17,514 nucleotides of DNA from Rickettsiales bacterium (GTDB lineage: Bacteria; Pseudomonadota; Alphaproteobacteria; Rs-D84; CACZYB01). The notes beneath the pieces are model-generated. The model had not been told where the DNA came from. It worked only from the letters and a program-made list of their open reading frames with translations, and did no database searches. Shown piece after piece: positions 4,517 to 12,363 of the stretch (position 1 is its first letter; every line of letters begins with the position of its first letter). The position numbers were made by a program, and so were the translations under genes. The DNA lies in assembly GCA_031276335.1 (NCBI GenBank), contig JAISNH010000097.1, positions 1-17,514 on the forward strand, given 5' to 3'.

Positions 4517-7201
4517 ATGGTGTCCGACGCGAAAGCCACGCCCATGGTGGCGCAGTACCTCGGCATAAAGGAGAGGTACAGGGACTATCTCCTCATGTAC
4601 CGCATGGGCGACTTCTACGAGCTGTTCTTCGACGACGCGAAGACGGCCGCCGCCGCGCTCGACATCGCGCTTACCTCGCGCGGCACGTACGGAGGGGAGA
4701 AGATTCCGATGTGCGGCATCCCCCACCACGCTTTTTCGTCCTATATTCCGAAGCTGATAAAAAAGGGCTACAAGGTCGCGATATGCGATCAGGCCGAAAC
4801 GCCGGAGGAGGCCGCGGCGCGCGGAGGCAAGTCGGTGCTGAGGCGCGAGGTCAGCCGCATAATCACGGCCGGCACGCTGACCGAGGACAGCCTGATTCCG
4901 ACCTCGTTCAACAACTACCTCGCCGCCGTCGCCTTCAAGGACGGGCTGGAGCCGGAAATCGCGCTCGCCCTGTCCGACATCTCGACCGGAGATTTCGAGG
5001 TGAAATACTGGGATGAAAACGCCGTTTCCGAACTGATGTCGTTCGCAATTCTGGAGCGCCCGTCGGAAATAATCATCCCCGAAAAAATCCTGGGGCTGAA
5101 GAAATTCGAACCGTTCGTAGAGGCGCAGAAGGAGCGGCTGGTGGCAAAGCCCGATTCGTTCTTCAACGCCACCAGCGCGAGAAAAAGCATTATGGAGGCC
5201 TTCTCGGTCGCAGACACGGGCGCCCTCGGGAATTTTTCGGAACCCGAGATCATGGCGATGGGCGGAATGCTTTCCTACATCGAGCTGACGCAGATAGGCA
5301 GAATGCCAGCGCTGAAGCACCCGGCGAAAAAGCTCGCCTCCGACTTCCTGCAAATCGACGCGTCCTCGACCCGCAACCTCGAGATTTTCGACAGCTTGGA
5401 TGCCCGCGGCGGGGAGCTTAGCCTGTTCCGGATAATGGACCGGACGAAGACGCCGATGGGGCGGCGGTGGCTTAGGAATGCCATAGCCCGGCCGCTTTCC
5501 GACGCGGCGAGGATAAACGCCCGCCTGGATTCGGTGGAATTTTTCGCCATGAATCCGGATCTGACGGACAGGATTCGGGAATGCTTGGCCGGGGCGTCCG
5601 ACATAGAGCGCATAATGGCGCGCCTTGCCCTCGGGCGGGCGGGGCCGCGGGACATATTGAACGTAGGGCGCACGCTCGCCCTGTCGGCGCCGGTCAAGGA
5701 AATGCTGGCCGCCGCCGCGAAAAATTCGATTGCCGACCCGGTCGCGGGAATAACCGGCGGGCTGGCGCGGTTCAAGGAGCTGGCGGACAGGATAGGTTCC
5801 GCGATAGTGTACGACCCGCCTGCCTCGGCTGCCGCGGGCGGATTCGTGAAGGAGGGATTTTCGGCCGCGCTCGACGAATACCGCCGGCTTTCCACGAACA
5901 CGAAGCAGGTCATCCTGGAGCTGCAGGCAAAATACGCGCTTGCGACCTCGGTCATGAACCTGAAGATAAAGTACAACAACATCGTCGGCTATTTCGTCGA
6001 GGTGCCGGGGGCGAAGGCCACTGCGCTCATGGATCCGAAGTCCGGCTTCCGGCACAAGCAGACGCTGGTCTCCGGCGTAAGGTTCACGACCGACGAGCTG
6101 CTGGAGATAGAGCAGAAAATTCTGGTCGCCAACGAAAAGTACCTCGCGCTCGAACTGGAAATTTTCAAAGGATTGGGGGACGAAATCCTCGGCGTCCGGG
6201 ACAGCATAGAAAAGTATTCGAAGGCGCTTGCCGAGCTTGACGGATTCTCCGCGCTGGCCGCGCTCGCGCTGGACGAGGATTACGTCCGCCCGGCGGTCGA
6301 CGGCACCCTCGCCTTCGAAATAAGGGGCGGCCGACACCCGATAGTAGAATCCGCGATGAGGAAAACGGGCACGGCGTTCATACCGAACGACGCACTGTTG
6401 GAGGACAGGGACGAAAGCTCGCGCCTGTGGCTTCTGACCGGGCCGAACATGGCCGGAAAATCGACATTCCTTAGGGCCGGCGCGATCATGGTCGTAATGG
6501 CGCAGGCGGGCAGCTTCGTGCCGGCGGCCTCCGCGCATATCGGCGTGGTCGACCGGCTGTTCTCCCGCGTCGGGGCAAGCGACAATCTGGCCCAGGGGCT
6601 GTCCACCTTCATGGTCGAGATGAGCGAAACAGCCGCGATCTTGAACCAGGCGACCGAGCGCTCCTTCGTGATCCTGGACGAGATCGGGCGCGGCACCGCC
6701 ACGTTCGACGGCCTATCGATAGCCTGGGCGGTCCTCGAATACCTGAACAACATCAGCCGCTGCCGCGGGCTGTTCGCGACGCATTACCACGAGCTGACCG
6801 AGGCCTTGAGCGGGCTCGCGCATGTCACGCCGCACACGCTGGAGGTAAAGGAATTCGACGGCGGCATCGTGTTCATGCACCGCGTGGCGCTGGGCGTGGC
6901 CGACCGCTCCTACGGCATACACGTCGCGCGCCGCGCCGGCATTCCGGAGGCCGTGACCTCGCGCGCAGAACGCATCCTTGAAACCCTTGAGTCCGGCGAG
7001 GCCTCCGGAAGCGCGAGGAAGAATATCCGGAAGCTGGCCGACGGCGACCTGTTCACATACAAAAGCGCGCCCGCCCGCCCGGCATCCGCCGCGGACGGGA
7101 AATTGGAAAAGCTTGCCGCGAAGCTCCGCGCGCTGGATCCGGACGAGCTGTCGCCGAAAACCGCCCTCGAAATACTGTACGAGATAAAGGGCATGGTTTA
7201 G
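4517..7201 (+). CDS. mutS: DNA mismatch repair protein MutS
   Basis: 894 residues, slightly longer than E. coli MutS (853). The mismatch-reading domain I has GDFYEL with Phe33-x-Glu35, the residues that wedge into and contact the mispaired base. Connector, lever and clamp domains follow. The ATPase domain V has Walker A GPNMAGKST (about 642-650), Walker B ILDEIGRGT (Asp721, Glu722), and ATHYHELTE (H-motif). The C-terminal tail (about 830-894) is a helical region ending in the usual LDPDELSPKTALEILYEIK. MutS dimers bind mismatches and recruit MutL, whose gene starts at the left end of this window. The start at 4517 gives the normal N-terminal length; only a weak SD is visible (TAGGCAAG), overlapping the lipoprotein stop. 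truB follows after 6 bp with the same spacer sequence. Confidence 0.98.
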   Translation: MVSDAKATPMVAQYLGIKERYRDYLLMYRMGDFYELFFDDAKTAAAALDIALTSRGTYGGEKIPMCGIPHHAFSSYIPKLIKKGYKVAICDQAETPEEAAARGGKSVLRREVSRIITAGTLTEDSLIPTSFNNYLAAVAFKDGLEPEIALALSDISTGDFEVKYWDENAVSELMSFAILERPSEIIIPEKILGLKKFEPFVEAQKERLVAKPDSFFNATSARKSIMEAFSVADTGALGNFSEPEIMAMGGMLSYIELTQIGRMPALKHPAKKLASDFLQIDASSTRNLEIFDSLDARGGELSLFRIMDRTKTPMGRRWLRNAIARPLSDAARINARLDSVEFFAMNPDLTDRIRECLAGASDIERIMARLALGRAGPRDILNVGRTLALSAPVKEMLAAAAKNSIADPVAGITGGLARFKELADRIGSAIVYDPPASAAAGGFVKEGFSAALDEYRRLSTNTKQVILELQAKYALATSVMNLKIKYNNIVGYFVEVPGAKATALMDPKSGFRHKQTLVSGVRFTTDELLEIEQKILVANEKYLALELEIFKGLGDEILGVRDSIEKYSKALAELDGFSALAALALDEDYVRPAVDGTLAFEIRGGRHPIVESAMRKTGTAFIPNDALLEDRDESSRLWLLTGPNMAGKSTFLRAGAIMVVMAQAGSFVPAASAHIGVVDRLFSRVGASDNLAQGLSTFMVEMSETAAILNQATERSFVILDEIGRGTATFDGLSIAWAVLEYLNNISRCRGLFATHYHELTEALSGLAHVTPHTLEVKEFDGGIVFMHRVALGVADRSYGIHVARRAGIPEAVTSRAERILETLESGEASGSARKNIRKLADGDLFTYKSAPARPASAADGKLEKLAAKLRALDPDELSPKTALEILYEIKGMV

Positions 7202-7207
7202 GCAAGT

Positions 7208-8122
7208 ATGCTGAACGGATTCATCAATATTGGAAAGTTGCCGGGAATGACGTCGAACGACGTCGTGGCGCGCTTGAAGCGCATATTGTTCCCGCGGTTC
7301 GGCAAATTCAAGATCGGGCATGCTGGCACGCTCGACCCTATGGCCGAAGGCGTGCTGCCAGTGGCGCTCGGCGAGGCGACCAAAGCGCTGCCGTACCTGT
7401 CCGACACGCGGAAAACCTATGTCTTCGACATCCGGTTCGGGCGCGCCACGTCAACCGACGACGCGGATGGCGAAACCGTGGCCGAAACCGATTCGATCCC
7501 TGAGCCCGGGGAAATCGAAAGGCTTCTGCCGCGCTTCACGGGAAGGATAATGCAGACGCCGCCGAAATTTTCCGCTGTCAAGATCGGCGGGCGGAGGGCC
7601 TACGAGCTTGCGCGCGCCAACGTCGAATTCGAAATGAAGCCGCGGGAAAACTTCGTCCATCGCCTCGGAATCCTGGAAATCCCGGCGCCCGGCTCGATGC
7701 GGCTGGAAGTTGAGGCCGAGCGCGGCTTCTATGTGCGGAGCCTTGCCCGCGACATCGCGCTTGCCGCCGGCTCGCTGGGGCATGCGGGGCTTATCCGCCG
7801 GACGGCCTCCGGAGCCTTCGCGCTCGAAAATTCGATAACTCTTGACAAACTGGCCTCGATGCTTGATAATTGGCCGCAATCGTTGGATGTGCGAAATTGT
7901 ATTTGCGATTTTCTGCTTCCCATCGCCATAGGGCTGAACGGCATCTCGGTCCTGTGCATAGGCGCGGAGCAGAACGGAAGGTTGCGCCGCGGAATGAAGA
8001 TCCCGCTGCCCGGCCTGGAGGCCTCGCGCCTCTACCAAGTCCATTGCGAAAACTCCATATCGGCGATAGCGGAATCCGCGGACGGCGAAAGCCTGAGGCC
8101 GATTCGGATTTTCAACCTATAG
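7208..8122 (+). CDS. truB: tRNA pseudouridine-55 synthase TruB
   Basis: 304 residues, normal length. The catalytic motif GHAGTLDPMAEGVLP is at 37-51 with nucleophilic Asp43. Further TruB hallmarks are PPKFSAVKIGGRRAYELAR (substrate Lys/Tyr region), GFYVRSLARDI and LIRRTASGAFALENSITLD. TruB converts U55 in the T-loop of tRNAs to pseudouridine and also acts as a tRNA-folding chaperone. The C-terminal part (about 245-304) looks like a PUA-type RNA-binding extension. The start lies 6 bp after mutS with GGCAAG upstream rather than a standard SD, so initiation may depend on coupling. rpsO follows after 9 bp; truB-rpsO-pnp is the order seen in many Proteobacteria. Confidence 0.97.
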   Translation: MLNGFINIGKLPGMTSNDVVARLKRILFPRFGKFKIGHAGTLDPMAEGVLPVALGEATKALPYLSDTRKTYVFDIRFGRATSTDDADGETVAETDSIPEPGEIERLLPRFTGRIMQTPPKFSAVKIGGRRAYELARANVEFEMKPRENFVHRLGILEIPAPGSMRLEVEAERGFYVRSLARDIALAAGSLGHAGLIRRTASGAFALENSITLDKLASMLDNWPQSLDVRNCICDFLLPIAIGLNGISVLCIGAEQNGRLRRGMKIPLPGLEASRLYQVHCENSISAIAESADGESLRPIRIFNL

Positions 8123-8131
8123 GAGAAGCGA

Positions 8132-8401
8132 ATGTCGATTACGAAGGCGAAAAAGCAGGAACTGATAAAAAATTTCAAGACGGCCGAAAAGGACACCGGA
8201 TCAAGCGGGGTTCAGATAGCGATCCTTACCGAGCGCATAAACAACCTGACCCTCCACTTCAAGGACAACAAAAAGGACAACGCCGGAAAGGTCGGCCTGG
8301 CCAAGATGGTCAACACCAGGAAGAAACTCCTAGCCTACCTGAAGAAAACCGACCCGAAGTCCTACGAGGCGATCATCAGGAAGCTGAATCTGAGGAAATG
8401 A
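8132..8401 (+). CDS. rpsO: 30S ribosomal protein S15
   Basis: 89 residues, exactly the family length, beginning [12 protein letters not shown]. Hallmarks are [20 protein letters not shown] and HFKDNKKDN, plus a basic helical end with [16 protein letters not shown]. Usual sequence after DTGS is 'PEVQ'; here it is 'SGVQ', a mild deviation. S15 binds 16S rRNA early and nucleates platform assembly. The SD (GGAG) overlaps the truB stop codon, so translation is probably coupled. A GC-rich hairpin starts at its stop codon and precedes the pnp promoter candidate. Confidence 0.97.
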   Translation: MSITKAKKQELIKNFKTAEKDTGSSGVQIAILTERINNLTLHFKDNKKDNAGKVGLAKMVNTRKKLLAYLKKTDPKSYEAIIRKLNLRK

Positions 8402-8433
8402 TCCGCGGGGCGGAATTTCGCTTGCCCCCGGAT
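8401..8433 (+). terminator. GC-rich hairpin after rpsO
   Basis: ATCCG-C-GGGG (8401-8410, C8406 bulged) pairs with CCCCCGGAT (8425-8433), giving nine base pairs around a 14-nt loop. The next bases are TAAATA, not a T-run, so a terminator is uncertain; it may protect the rpsO 3' end or act as a processing site. The right arm overlaps the -35 box of the pnp promoter candidate. Confidence 0.5.
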
Positions 8434-8450
8434 TAAATACGCTGTATAGT
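8422..8450 (+). promoter_or_regulatory. Candidate sigma70 promoter for pnp
   Basis: TTGCCC (8422-8427), a 17-nt spacer, then TATAGT (8445-8450), with TG immediately before. The predicted start near 8457 would give a leader of about 205 nt before the pnp ATG at 8663. A separate pnp promoter in the rpsO-pnp gap is known in E. coli, which fits. Confidence 0.6.
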
Positions 8451-8456
8451 AGCGTA

Positions 8457-8662
8457 TGGAAAACGCGGTCGGGGAGTCAGAATATAGAGGACAGCCGGAC
8501 ACTGTTCTGTATTTTCTGACTAGAAAAGAGTTTCCGGCTTTGTTTTCCAAATACCAACCCGTAAGAAATCGACGGCGTGTCCGGGGATTTTTTACTAACA
8601 AGAATAATTCAGGATGGCGCGGATTTGAAAGCGCGCATATTCTGGATTGGATGGAGACTTTA
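8457..8662 (+). promoter_or_regulatory. Structured pnp 5' leader with two long hairpins (RNase III/PNPase autoregulation candidate)
   Basis: Hairpin 1: 8475-8494 pairs with 8502-8521 over 20 positions, with only a T-T and a G-G mismatch and one G-U pair, around a 7-nt loop. Hairpin 2: 8606-8615 pairs with 8639-8648, and after a small internal loop 8617-8621 pairs with 8632-8636 around a 10-nt loop. It ends 4 bases before the GGAG at 8653-8656. CCGGACAC at 8495-8502 (loop of hairpin 1 plus one base) is perfectly complementary to GTGTCCGG at 8577-8584, allowing a pseudoknot or alternative fold; six T residues follow at 8588-8593. In E. coli, RNase III cuts a long pnp leader duplex and PNPase then represses its own synthesis. 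The same logic is inferred here; the structures themselves are read directly. Confidence 0.7.
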
Positions 8663-10780
8663 ATGTTTGGAATATCTAAAATATCTAATAAGAAATCCCT
8701 GTTCAGCGTAACGGAAAAGGAAATGATGTGGGAGGGCAAGAAGCTCGTCCTGCAGACCGGCAAGATGGCGCGCCAGGCAACCGGCGCGGTCGTCGCGACC
8801 TACGGCGACACCATGGTGCTGGCCACGGTGGTCGCGGCCTCCGAGGCCGGCGAGGAGCAGGACTTCTTCCCCCTGACCGTCAACTACCAGGAAAAATTCG
8901 CGGCCGGCGGCAAGATACCCGGCAGCTTCAACCGACGCGAGGGGCGCCCTTCGACGCCGGAGATACTGATCTCCCGCCTTATCGACCGGCCTATCCGCCC
9001 GCTGTTCCCGAAAACGTTCAGGAACGAGGTGCAGCTTATCGCGACGACCTACAACTATGACAAGGAAAACAAGCCCGACGTGGTGGCGATGATAGCCTCC
9101 TCGGCCGCGCTCGCGATTGCGGGAATCCCGTTCATGGGCCCGATCGCCGCGGCGCGCGTGGGCTACATCGGCGGCAAATACGTCGTCAACCCCGTCCTGA
9201 AGCAGATGGAAAAATCCGAGCTCGACCTCATCGTCGCGGGCACGAAGGACGGCGTGCTTATGGTGGAATCCGAAGCCGGCGAACTTTCCGAGGACATAAT
9301 GCTTGGCGCGGTCGAAAAGGGATTCAAGTCGTTCCAGGCGGTCATAAGACTCATCAACGAACTGAAGAAGGAAGCGGGCAAAACCCCCTGGGACGTGCCC
9401 GCCGAAAGCAAGGCTTACAAGCCCCTATACGCCTCGTTCAAGAACCTTGTGGGGAAGAAGCTGGAAAAGGCGTTCACCATAAAGGAAAAGCAGAAGCGCG
9501 CGGAGACGATCGCCTCGCTGAAGGCGGCCGCCCTAGATTCCATAAGGGAAGGCGACGGGGACAGCGCGAAAATCGCCGCCGAGGTGTTCGAGAAGCTATC
9601 GGCCGACACGATGCGCGCCGCGGTCATCGACGGCCGCCCGAGGATAGACGGCCGCGACAACAAGACAGTCCGCCCGATCGAATGCGAGGTCGGCATATTG
9701 AACCGCAACCACGGCTCGGCCCTGTTCACGCGCGGCGAGACGCAGGCGCTCGTTTCCGCGACCATAGGGGTGAAGGACGACGAGCAGCTGGAGGACGACC
9801 TTGACGGAATCCGCGGCGAGCGCTTCATGCTGCACTACAACTTCCCCCCGTTCTCGGTCGGCGAGATAAAAAGGCTCGGCTCGCAGTCCCGCCGCGAAAT
9901 CGGCCACGGAAAGCTGGCATGGCGCGCGAACCACGCGGTGCTTCCGACGCTGGAGGAATTCCCGTACACCATCCGCGTCGTTTCCGACGTGACCGAAAGC
10001 AACGGCTCCAGCTCGATGGCGACGACCTGCGGCGCCTCGCTCGCCCTCATGGACGCGGGCATTCCGGTGAAGGCTCCGGTCGCGGGCATCGCCATGGGGC
10101 TTGTCAAGGAGGGCAAAAGCTTCGCTATACTGACCGACATCATGGGCGACGAGGACCACTTGGGCGACATGGACTTCAAGGTGGCGGGCACCAAGAACGG
10201 CATCACCGCGCTTCAGATGGACATAAAGATCACCTCGATAACCTTCGAGATCATGAAGCTTGCGCTCGCGCAGGCGCGGGAAGGGCGGCATCACATCCTC
10301 GACAAGATGATGAAGGCGATAAAGGGCCCTAGGAAGGAGCTCTCGAAGTACGCCCCTACCATAACAACGATCGAAATCAACCCGAAAAAGATCCGCGAGG
10401 TCATCGGCTCCGGCGGCAGCGTCATAAGGAGCATCACGGAAAAGACGAACACGAAGATAGACATCGAGGACGACGGCAAGGTGCAGATCGCGGGCATCAG
10501 CGGCGAGGACATCCAGGCCGCGATCGACATGATAAGCGCCATAACGGTGGAGCCCGAGGTAGGCCATATCTACGACGGAAAGGTCGTGAAGCTTATGGAC
10601 TTCGGCGCGGTCGTGTCCTTCATGGGCAACAAGGACGGGATGGTGCACATCAGCGAAATCTCGGACGAGAAGGTCAAGAAGGTATCCGACGTCCTGAAGG
10701 TCGGCGATTCCGTCCGCGTGCTCCTTACCGAATCCAGGGACGGCAAGAACCGCCTGTCGATGAAGAAGGTGAAGAAGTAG
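8663..10780 (+). CDS. pnp: Polyribonucleotide nucleotidyltransferase (PNPase)
   Basis: 705 residues from ATG 8663. The same frame stays open back to ATG 8456, but I chose 8663 because MFGISK... gives the family's usual N-terminus, GGAG (8653-8656) is correctly spaced, and the upstream bases form leader hairpins. Domains in order: RNase PH 1 ([17 protein letters not shown]; RRLxxRP-type '[12 protein letters not shown]'), helical linker, RNase PH 2 with [21 protein letters not shown] and [16 protein letters not shown] (probable catalytic Asp496 and Asp502), a KH domain with GSGG near 582, and an S1 domain from about 632 ([19 protein letters not shown]). It ends right after S1, without the acidic tail seen in E. 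coli. PNPase degrades RNA 3'-to-5' phosphorolytically and can add tails. murI follows after 17 bp. Confidence 0.97.
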   Translation: MFGISKISNKKSLFSVTEKEMMWEGKKLVLQTGKMARQATGAVVATYGDTMVLATVVAASEAGEEQDFFPLTVNYQEKFAAGGKIPGSFNRREGRPSTPEILISRLIDRPIRPLFPKTFRNEVQLIATTYNYDKENKPDVVAMIASSAALAIAGIPFMGPIAAARVGYIGGKYVVNPVLKQMEKSELDLIVAGTKDGVLMVESEAGELSEDIMLGAVEKGFKSFQAVIRLINELKKEAGKTPWDVPAESKAYKPLYASFKNLVGKKLEKAFTIKEKQKRAETIASLKAAALDSIREGDGDSAKIAAEVFEKLSADTMRAAVIDGRPRIDGRDNKTVRPIECEVGILNRNHGSALFTRGETQALVSATIGVKDDEQLEDDLDGIRGERFMLHYNFPPFSVGEIKRLGSQSRREIGHGKLAWRANHAVLPTLEEFPYTIRVVSDVTESNGSSSMATTCGASLALMDAGIPVKAPVAGIAMGLVKEGKSFAILTDIMGDEDHLGDMDFKVAGTKNGITALQMDIKITSITFEIMKLALAQAREGRHHILDKMMKAIKGPRKELSKYAPTITTIEINPKKIREVIGSGGSVIRSITEKTNTKIDIEDDGKVQIAGISGEDIQAAIDMISAITVEPEVGHIYDGKVVKLMDFGAVVSFMGNKDGMVHISEISDEKVKKVSDVLKVGDSVRVLLTESRDGKNRLSMKKVKK

Positions 10781-10797
10781 GCGTCGGACGCGGCGCC

Positions 10798-11595
10798 ATG
10801 AACATCGGCATATTCGACTCCGGCCTCGGCGGCCTCATCATAGCGAAATCCCTGATAGACGCGTTCCCCGGCTATGGATTTGCCTATCTGGGCGACACGC
10901 TGCATGTGCCGTACGGCCCGCGCTCGATTGCGACCATATACGAATTCACGCGCGCCTGCGTCGACCGCCTGTTCCGGACAAAGGACTGCAAGCTCGTCGT
11001 AATAGCGTGCAACACCGCATCCATCGCCGCGCTCAGGCGGCTTCAGCGCGAATACCTCCCGGCAAGCTTTCCCGGACGTCGCATATTGGGCGTGGTCATC
11101 CCGACGCTGGAGGAGGTCATCAGGCGCGGACACAGCCGCATAGGGCTGCTGGCCACCGCGGGCACCGTAGCCTCCGGCGTGTACGGCGAGGAGCTGAAGA
11201 AGCTCGACGGCGCGATAGAGCTGTTCGGGGTTGAGGCGCCGCTTCTGGTGCCGCTGGTCGAAAACTGCGGCGACCGATTCGCGCACCCCATAATCGAAAG
11301 CTATTTGGAAACGTTCAGGGGCAAGGACATCGACGCGCTGATTCTGGGCTGCACGCACTATCCGCATTACAAGGATATGATCCGCGGCCTGATGCCGGGC
11401 GTGGACGTGATTTCGCAGGACGAGATTATACCGGCCTCGCTCGCGGACTATCTTTCGCGCCACCCGGAAATAGAGCGCGGCCTATCAAAGGACGGAAACC
11501 GCTCCTTCGCCGTCACAGACATCACGGACTCATACCGCGCCCAGGCCGAAAGGCTGTTCGGCGGGGAAATAGAAATCGAGAGGGTCGAAATATAG
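10798..11595 (+). CDS. murI: Glutamate racemase MurI
   Basis: 265 residues, normal length. The N-terminus reads IFDSGLGG (Asp7, Ser8). The two catalytic cysteines are in ACNTAS (Cys71) and GCTHYP (Cys185, followed by His187). GVVIPTLEE and YGPRS segments are also typical. MurI makes D-glutamate for peptidoglycan in the cytoplasm, so the organism probably has a cell wall. The start lies 17 bp after pnp without a clear SD (GC-rich spacer), so it may rely on readthrough translation from pnp or a weak site. The stop is only 4 bp from the stop of a convergent minus-strand gene; no terminator hairpin is obvious between them. Confidence 0.96.
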   Translation: MNIGIFDSGLGGLIIAKSLIDAFPGYGFAYLGDTLHVPYGPRSIATIYEFTRACVDRLFRTKDCKLVVIACNTASIAALRRLQREYLPASFPGRRILGVVIPTLEEVIRRGHSRIGLLATAGTVASGVYGEELKKLDGAIELFGVEAPLLVPLVENCGDRFAHPIIESYLETFRGKDIDALILGCTHYPHYKDMIRGLMPGVDVISQDEIIPASLADYLSRHPEIERGLSKDGNRSFAVTDITDSYRAQAERLFGGEIEIERVEI

Positions 11596-11599
11596 AGGG

Positions 11600-11899
11600 C
11601 TACTTCGACTTCACGCTGGATCGCATCAGTGCTGCGGCGCAGGCTAAACAGCTCTTGAAATACTCCTTTGCCTCTGGATTGGAAAAGTTTATTTTTTCAA
11701 GCCTGCCGATATCCCGTTTTATCACGCCTTCTACCTGATGCTTGGTTTTCGCGCGGCACGTCTTCTGGATTTCGCAATCGAAAAGCATGCCCAAGACCAG
11801 ATCTATCGGCCCGATATACGAATCATAGTTGGTAGGCTCCGGCCTTTCCACCGGCACGTTGAAATGCTCCCACGGAGCCTGTGTCTTGTATTTCACCAT
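11600..11899 (-). CDS. Hypothetical protein, 99 residues
   Basis: I do not recognise a family. The ATG at 11899 has a good SD (GAGAGG) about 8 nt upstream. The N-terminal half is Pro- and aromatic-rich (MVKYKTQAPWEHFNVPVERP), followed by a short hydrophobic helix (YIGPIDLVLGMLF), then a basic helical half. Four Cys occur in two pairs, CEIQKTC (C-x5-C) and CLAC, which could bind metal or form disulfides; this is speculation. No signal peptide or strong membrane segment. It faces murI convergently. The region upstream has a convincing promoter (12034-12062), a possible 16-residue leader peptide and a hairpin. The lower GC content here and the nearby rpmA fragment suggest an accessory region. 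Confidence 0.65.
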   Translation of the reverse strand: MVKYKTQAPWEHFNVPVERPEPTNYDSYIGPIDLVLGMLFDCEIQKTCRAKTKHQVEGVIKRDIGRLEKINFSNPEAKEYFKSCLACAAALMRSSVKSK

Positions 11900-11969
11900 T
11901 CTAAAACCTCTCTTTATAAGAGCTTGTTGGAAATTATGGTTTGGAAAATCTTAAGGAAAAATATATATG

Positions 11970-11985
11970 CTCGGCCTCAGCCGAG
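11970..11985 (-). terminator. Hairpin in the leader of the 99-residue gene
   Basis: CTCGGC (11970-11975) and GCCGAG (11980-11985) form a perfect 6-bp stem with a 4-nt loop. On the minus strand the stem is followed by CATATATATTTTT, an interrupted T-rich tract. It could be a weak terminator or attenuator. The stop codon of the short leader ORF falls in its loop. Confidence 0.35.
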
Positions 11986-12027
11986 GAGCAGAAGGGAACC
12001 TAAAACGATTTGGTTTCTAAATAACAT
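11977..12027 (-). CDS. Possible leader peptide (16 codons)
   Basis: ATG at 12027 opens a 16-codon frame reading MLFRNQIVLGSLLLLG, ending in TGA at 11977-11979. Four consecutive Leu codons (CTT CTG CTC CTC) lie just before the stop, and the stop falls in the loop of the hairpin at 11970-11985. There is no SD; the predicted transcription start is at or near the ATG, so it would be leaderless. This is suggestive of attenuation but could be chance. Confidence 0.25.
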   Translation of the reverse strand: MLFRNQIVLGSLLLLG

Positions 12028-12033
12028 ATAATC

Positions 12034-12062
12034 ACTATAACACGACACGCGACGGATATCAA
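12034..12062 (-). promoter_or_regulatory. Candidate sigma70 promoter upstream of the 99-residue gene
   Basis: On the minus strand: TTGATA (12057-12062), a 17-nt spacer, then TATAGT (12034-12039). Transcription would start near 12027 and run toward the gene at 11899, giving a leader of about 130 nt that contains the hairpin and short ORF. Confidence 0.6.
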
Positions 12063-12227
12063 GGGAAAAATTTGAATCCACCCGGCTGGCCGGCGGAATA
12101 ATAGAAATCAGAAAAGCCGGAAATATAACCAACCGCTCTCTATCTGTCCGCGGCGCACGGTTTCCCATGCCGTCTGCAATCACTTTCTTGCGCCTCTGGA
12201 CGCGATTATACCGGGAGGAGCAAAAGA

Positions 12228-12331
12228 TTATTTGGCCGAAACCGACACGTACTGCCTGCCGCGCTTTTCGTCTTGAACTCGACCGAGCCCTCGGCGGTGG
12301 CGAATATGGTATAGTCCGACCCCATGCCGAC
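12228..12331 (-). pseudogene. Truncated, frameshifted copy of the rpmA (L27) 3' end
   Basis: Read on the minus strand, this block encodes [22 protein letters not shown] and then, after a one-base frameshift, RGRQYVSVSAK and a TAA stop. That is the C-terminal third of L27. It aligns with the intact rpmA end (13404-13508): 104 versus 105 bases, the difference being the missing base in an A-run. Over the best 63 bases, 56 are identical. No start codon or N-terminal two thirds are present, and homology ends just before VGMG. It is not functional. It lies about 30 bp past the stop of the hydrolase gene, whose other side is flanked by the intact rpmA. Confidence 0.9.
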
Positions 12332-12363
12332 GCCCTGTCGAAATCGAAAAAGTCGAAATATGA

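Larger units (their letters stand above)
11900..12227. other. Gene-poor AT-richer stretch
   Basis: No convincing protein gene was found. On the minus strand it holds a promoter candidate (12034-12062), a possible short leader ORF (11977-12027) and a perfect 6-bp hairpin with a 4-nt loop (11970-11985), all upstream of the 99-residue gene. The part from about 12065 to 12227 shows no feature I can name; it adjoins the rpmA fragment and may be eroded sequence. Confidence 0.6.

Noticed and set aside
3297..6538. Very long minus-strand frames (405 and 743 codons) opposite the AI-2E, lipoprotein and mutS genes
   Set aside because: Their protein is Arg/His/Gln-rich low-information sequence, they cross several real genes, and all recognisable domains are on the plus strand.
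8475..8521. Riboswitch or tRNA-like element in the pnp leader
   Set aside because: No conserved riboswitch core or cloverleaf is visible; a long double-stranded stem fits RNase III regulation better.
8456..8662. In-frame N-terminal extension of PNPase (69 codons from ATG 8456)
   Set aside because: No SD at 8456, the predicted transcription start coincides with it, the extension has no PNPase homology that I recognise, and the bases form two long stems. The 8663 start has an SD and the family N-terminus.
11583..12361. GTCGAAATAT at both 11583 and 12352 as flanking attachment sites
   Set aside because: Only ten bases, composed of common codons, with no integrase nearby; probably chance.
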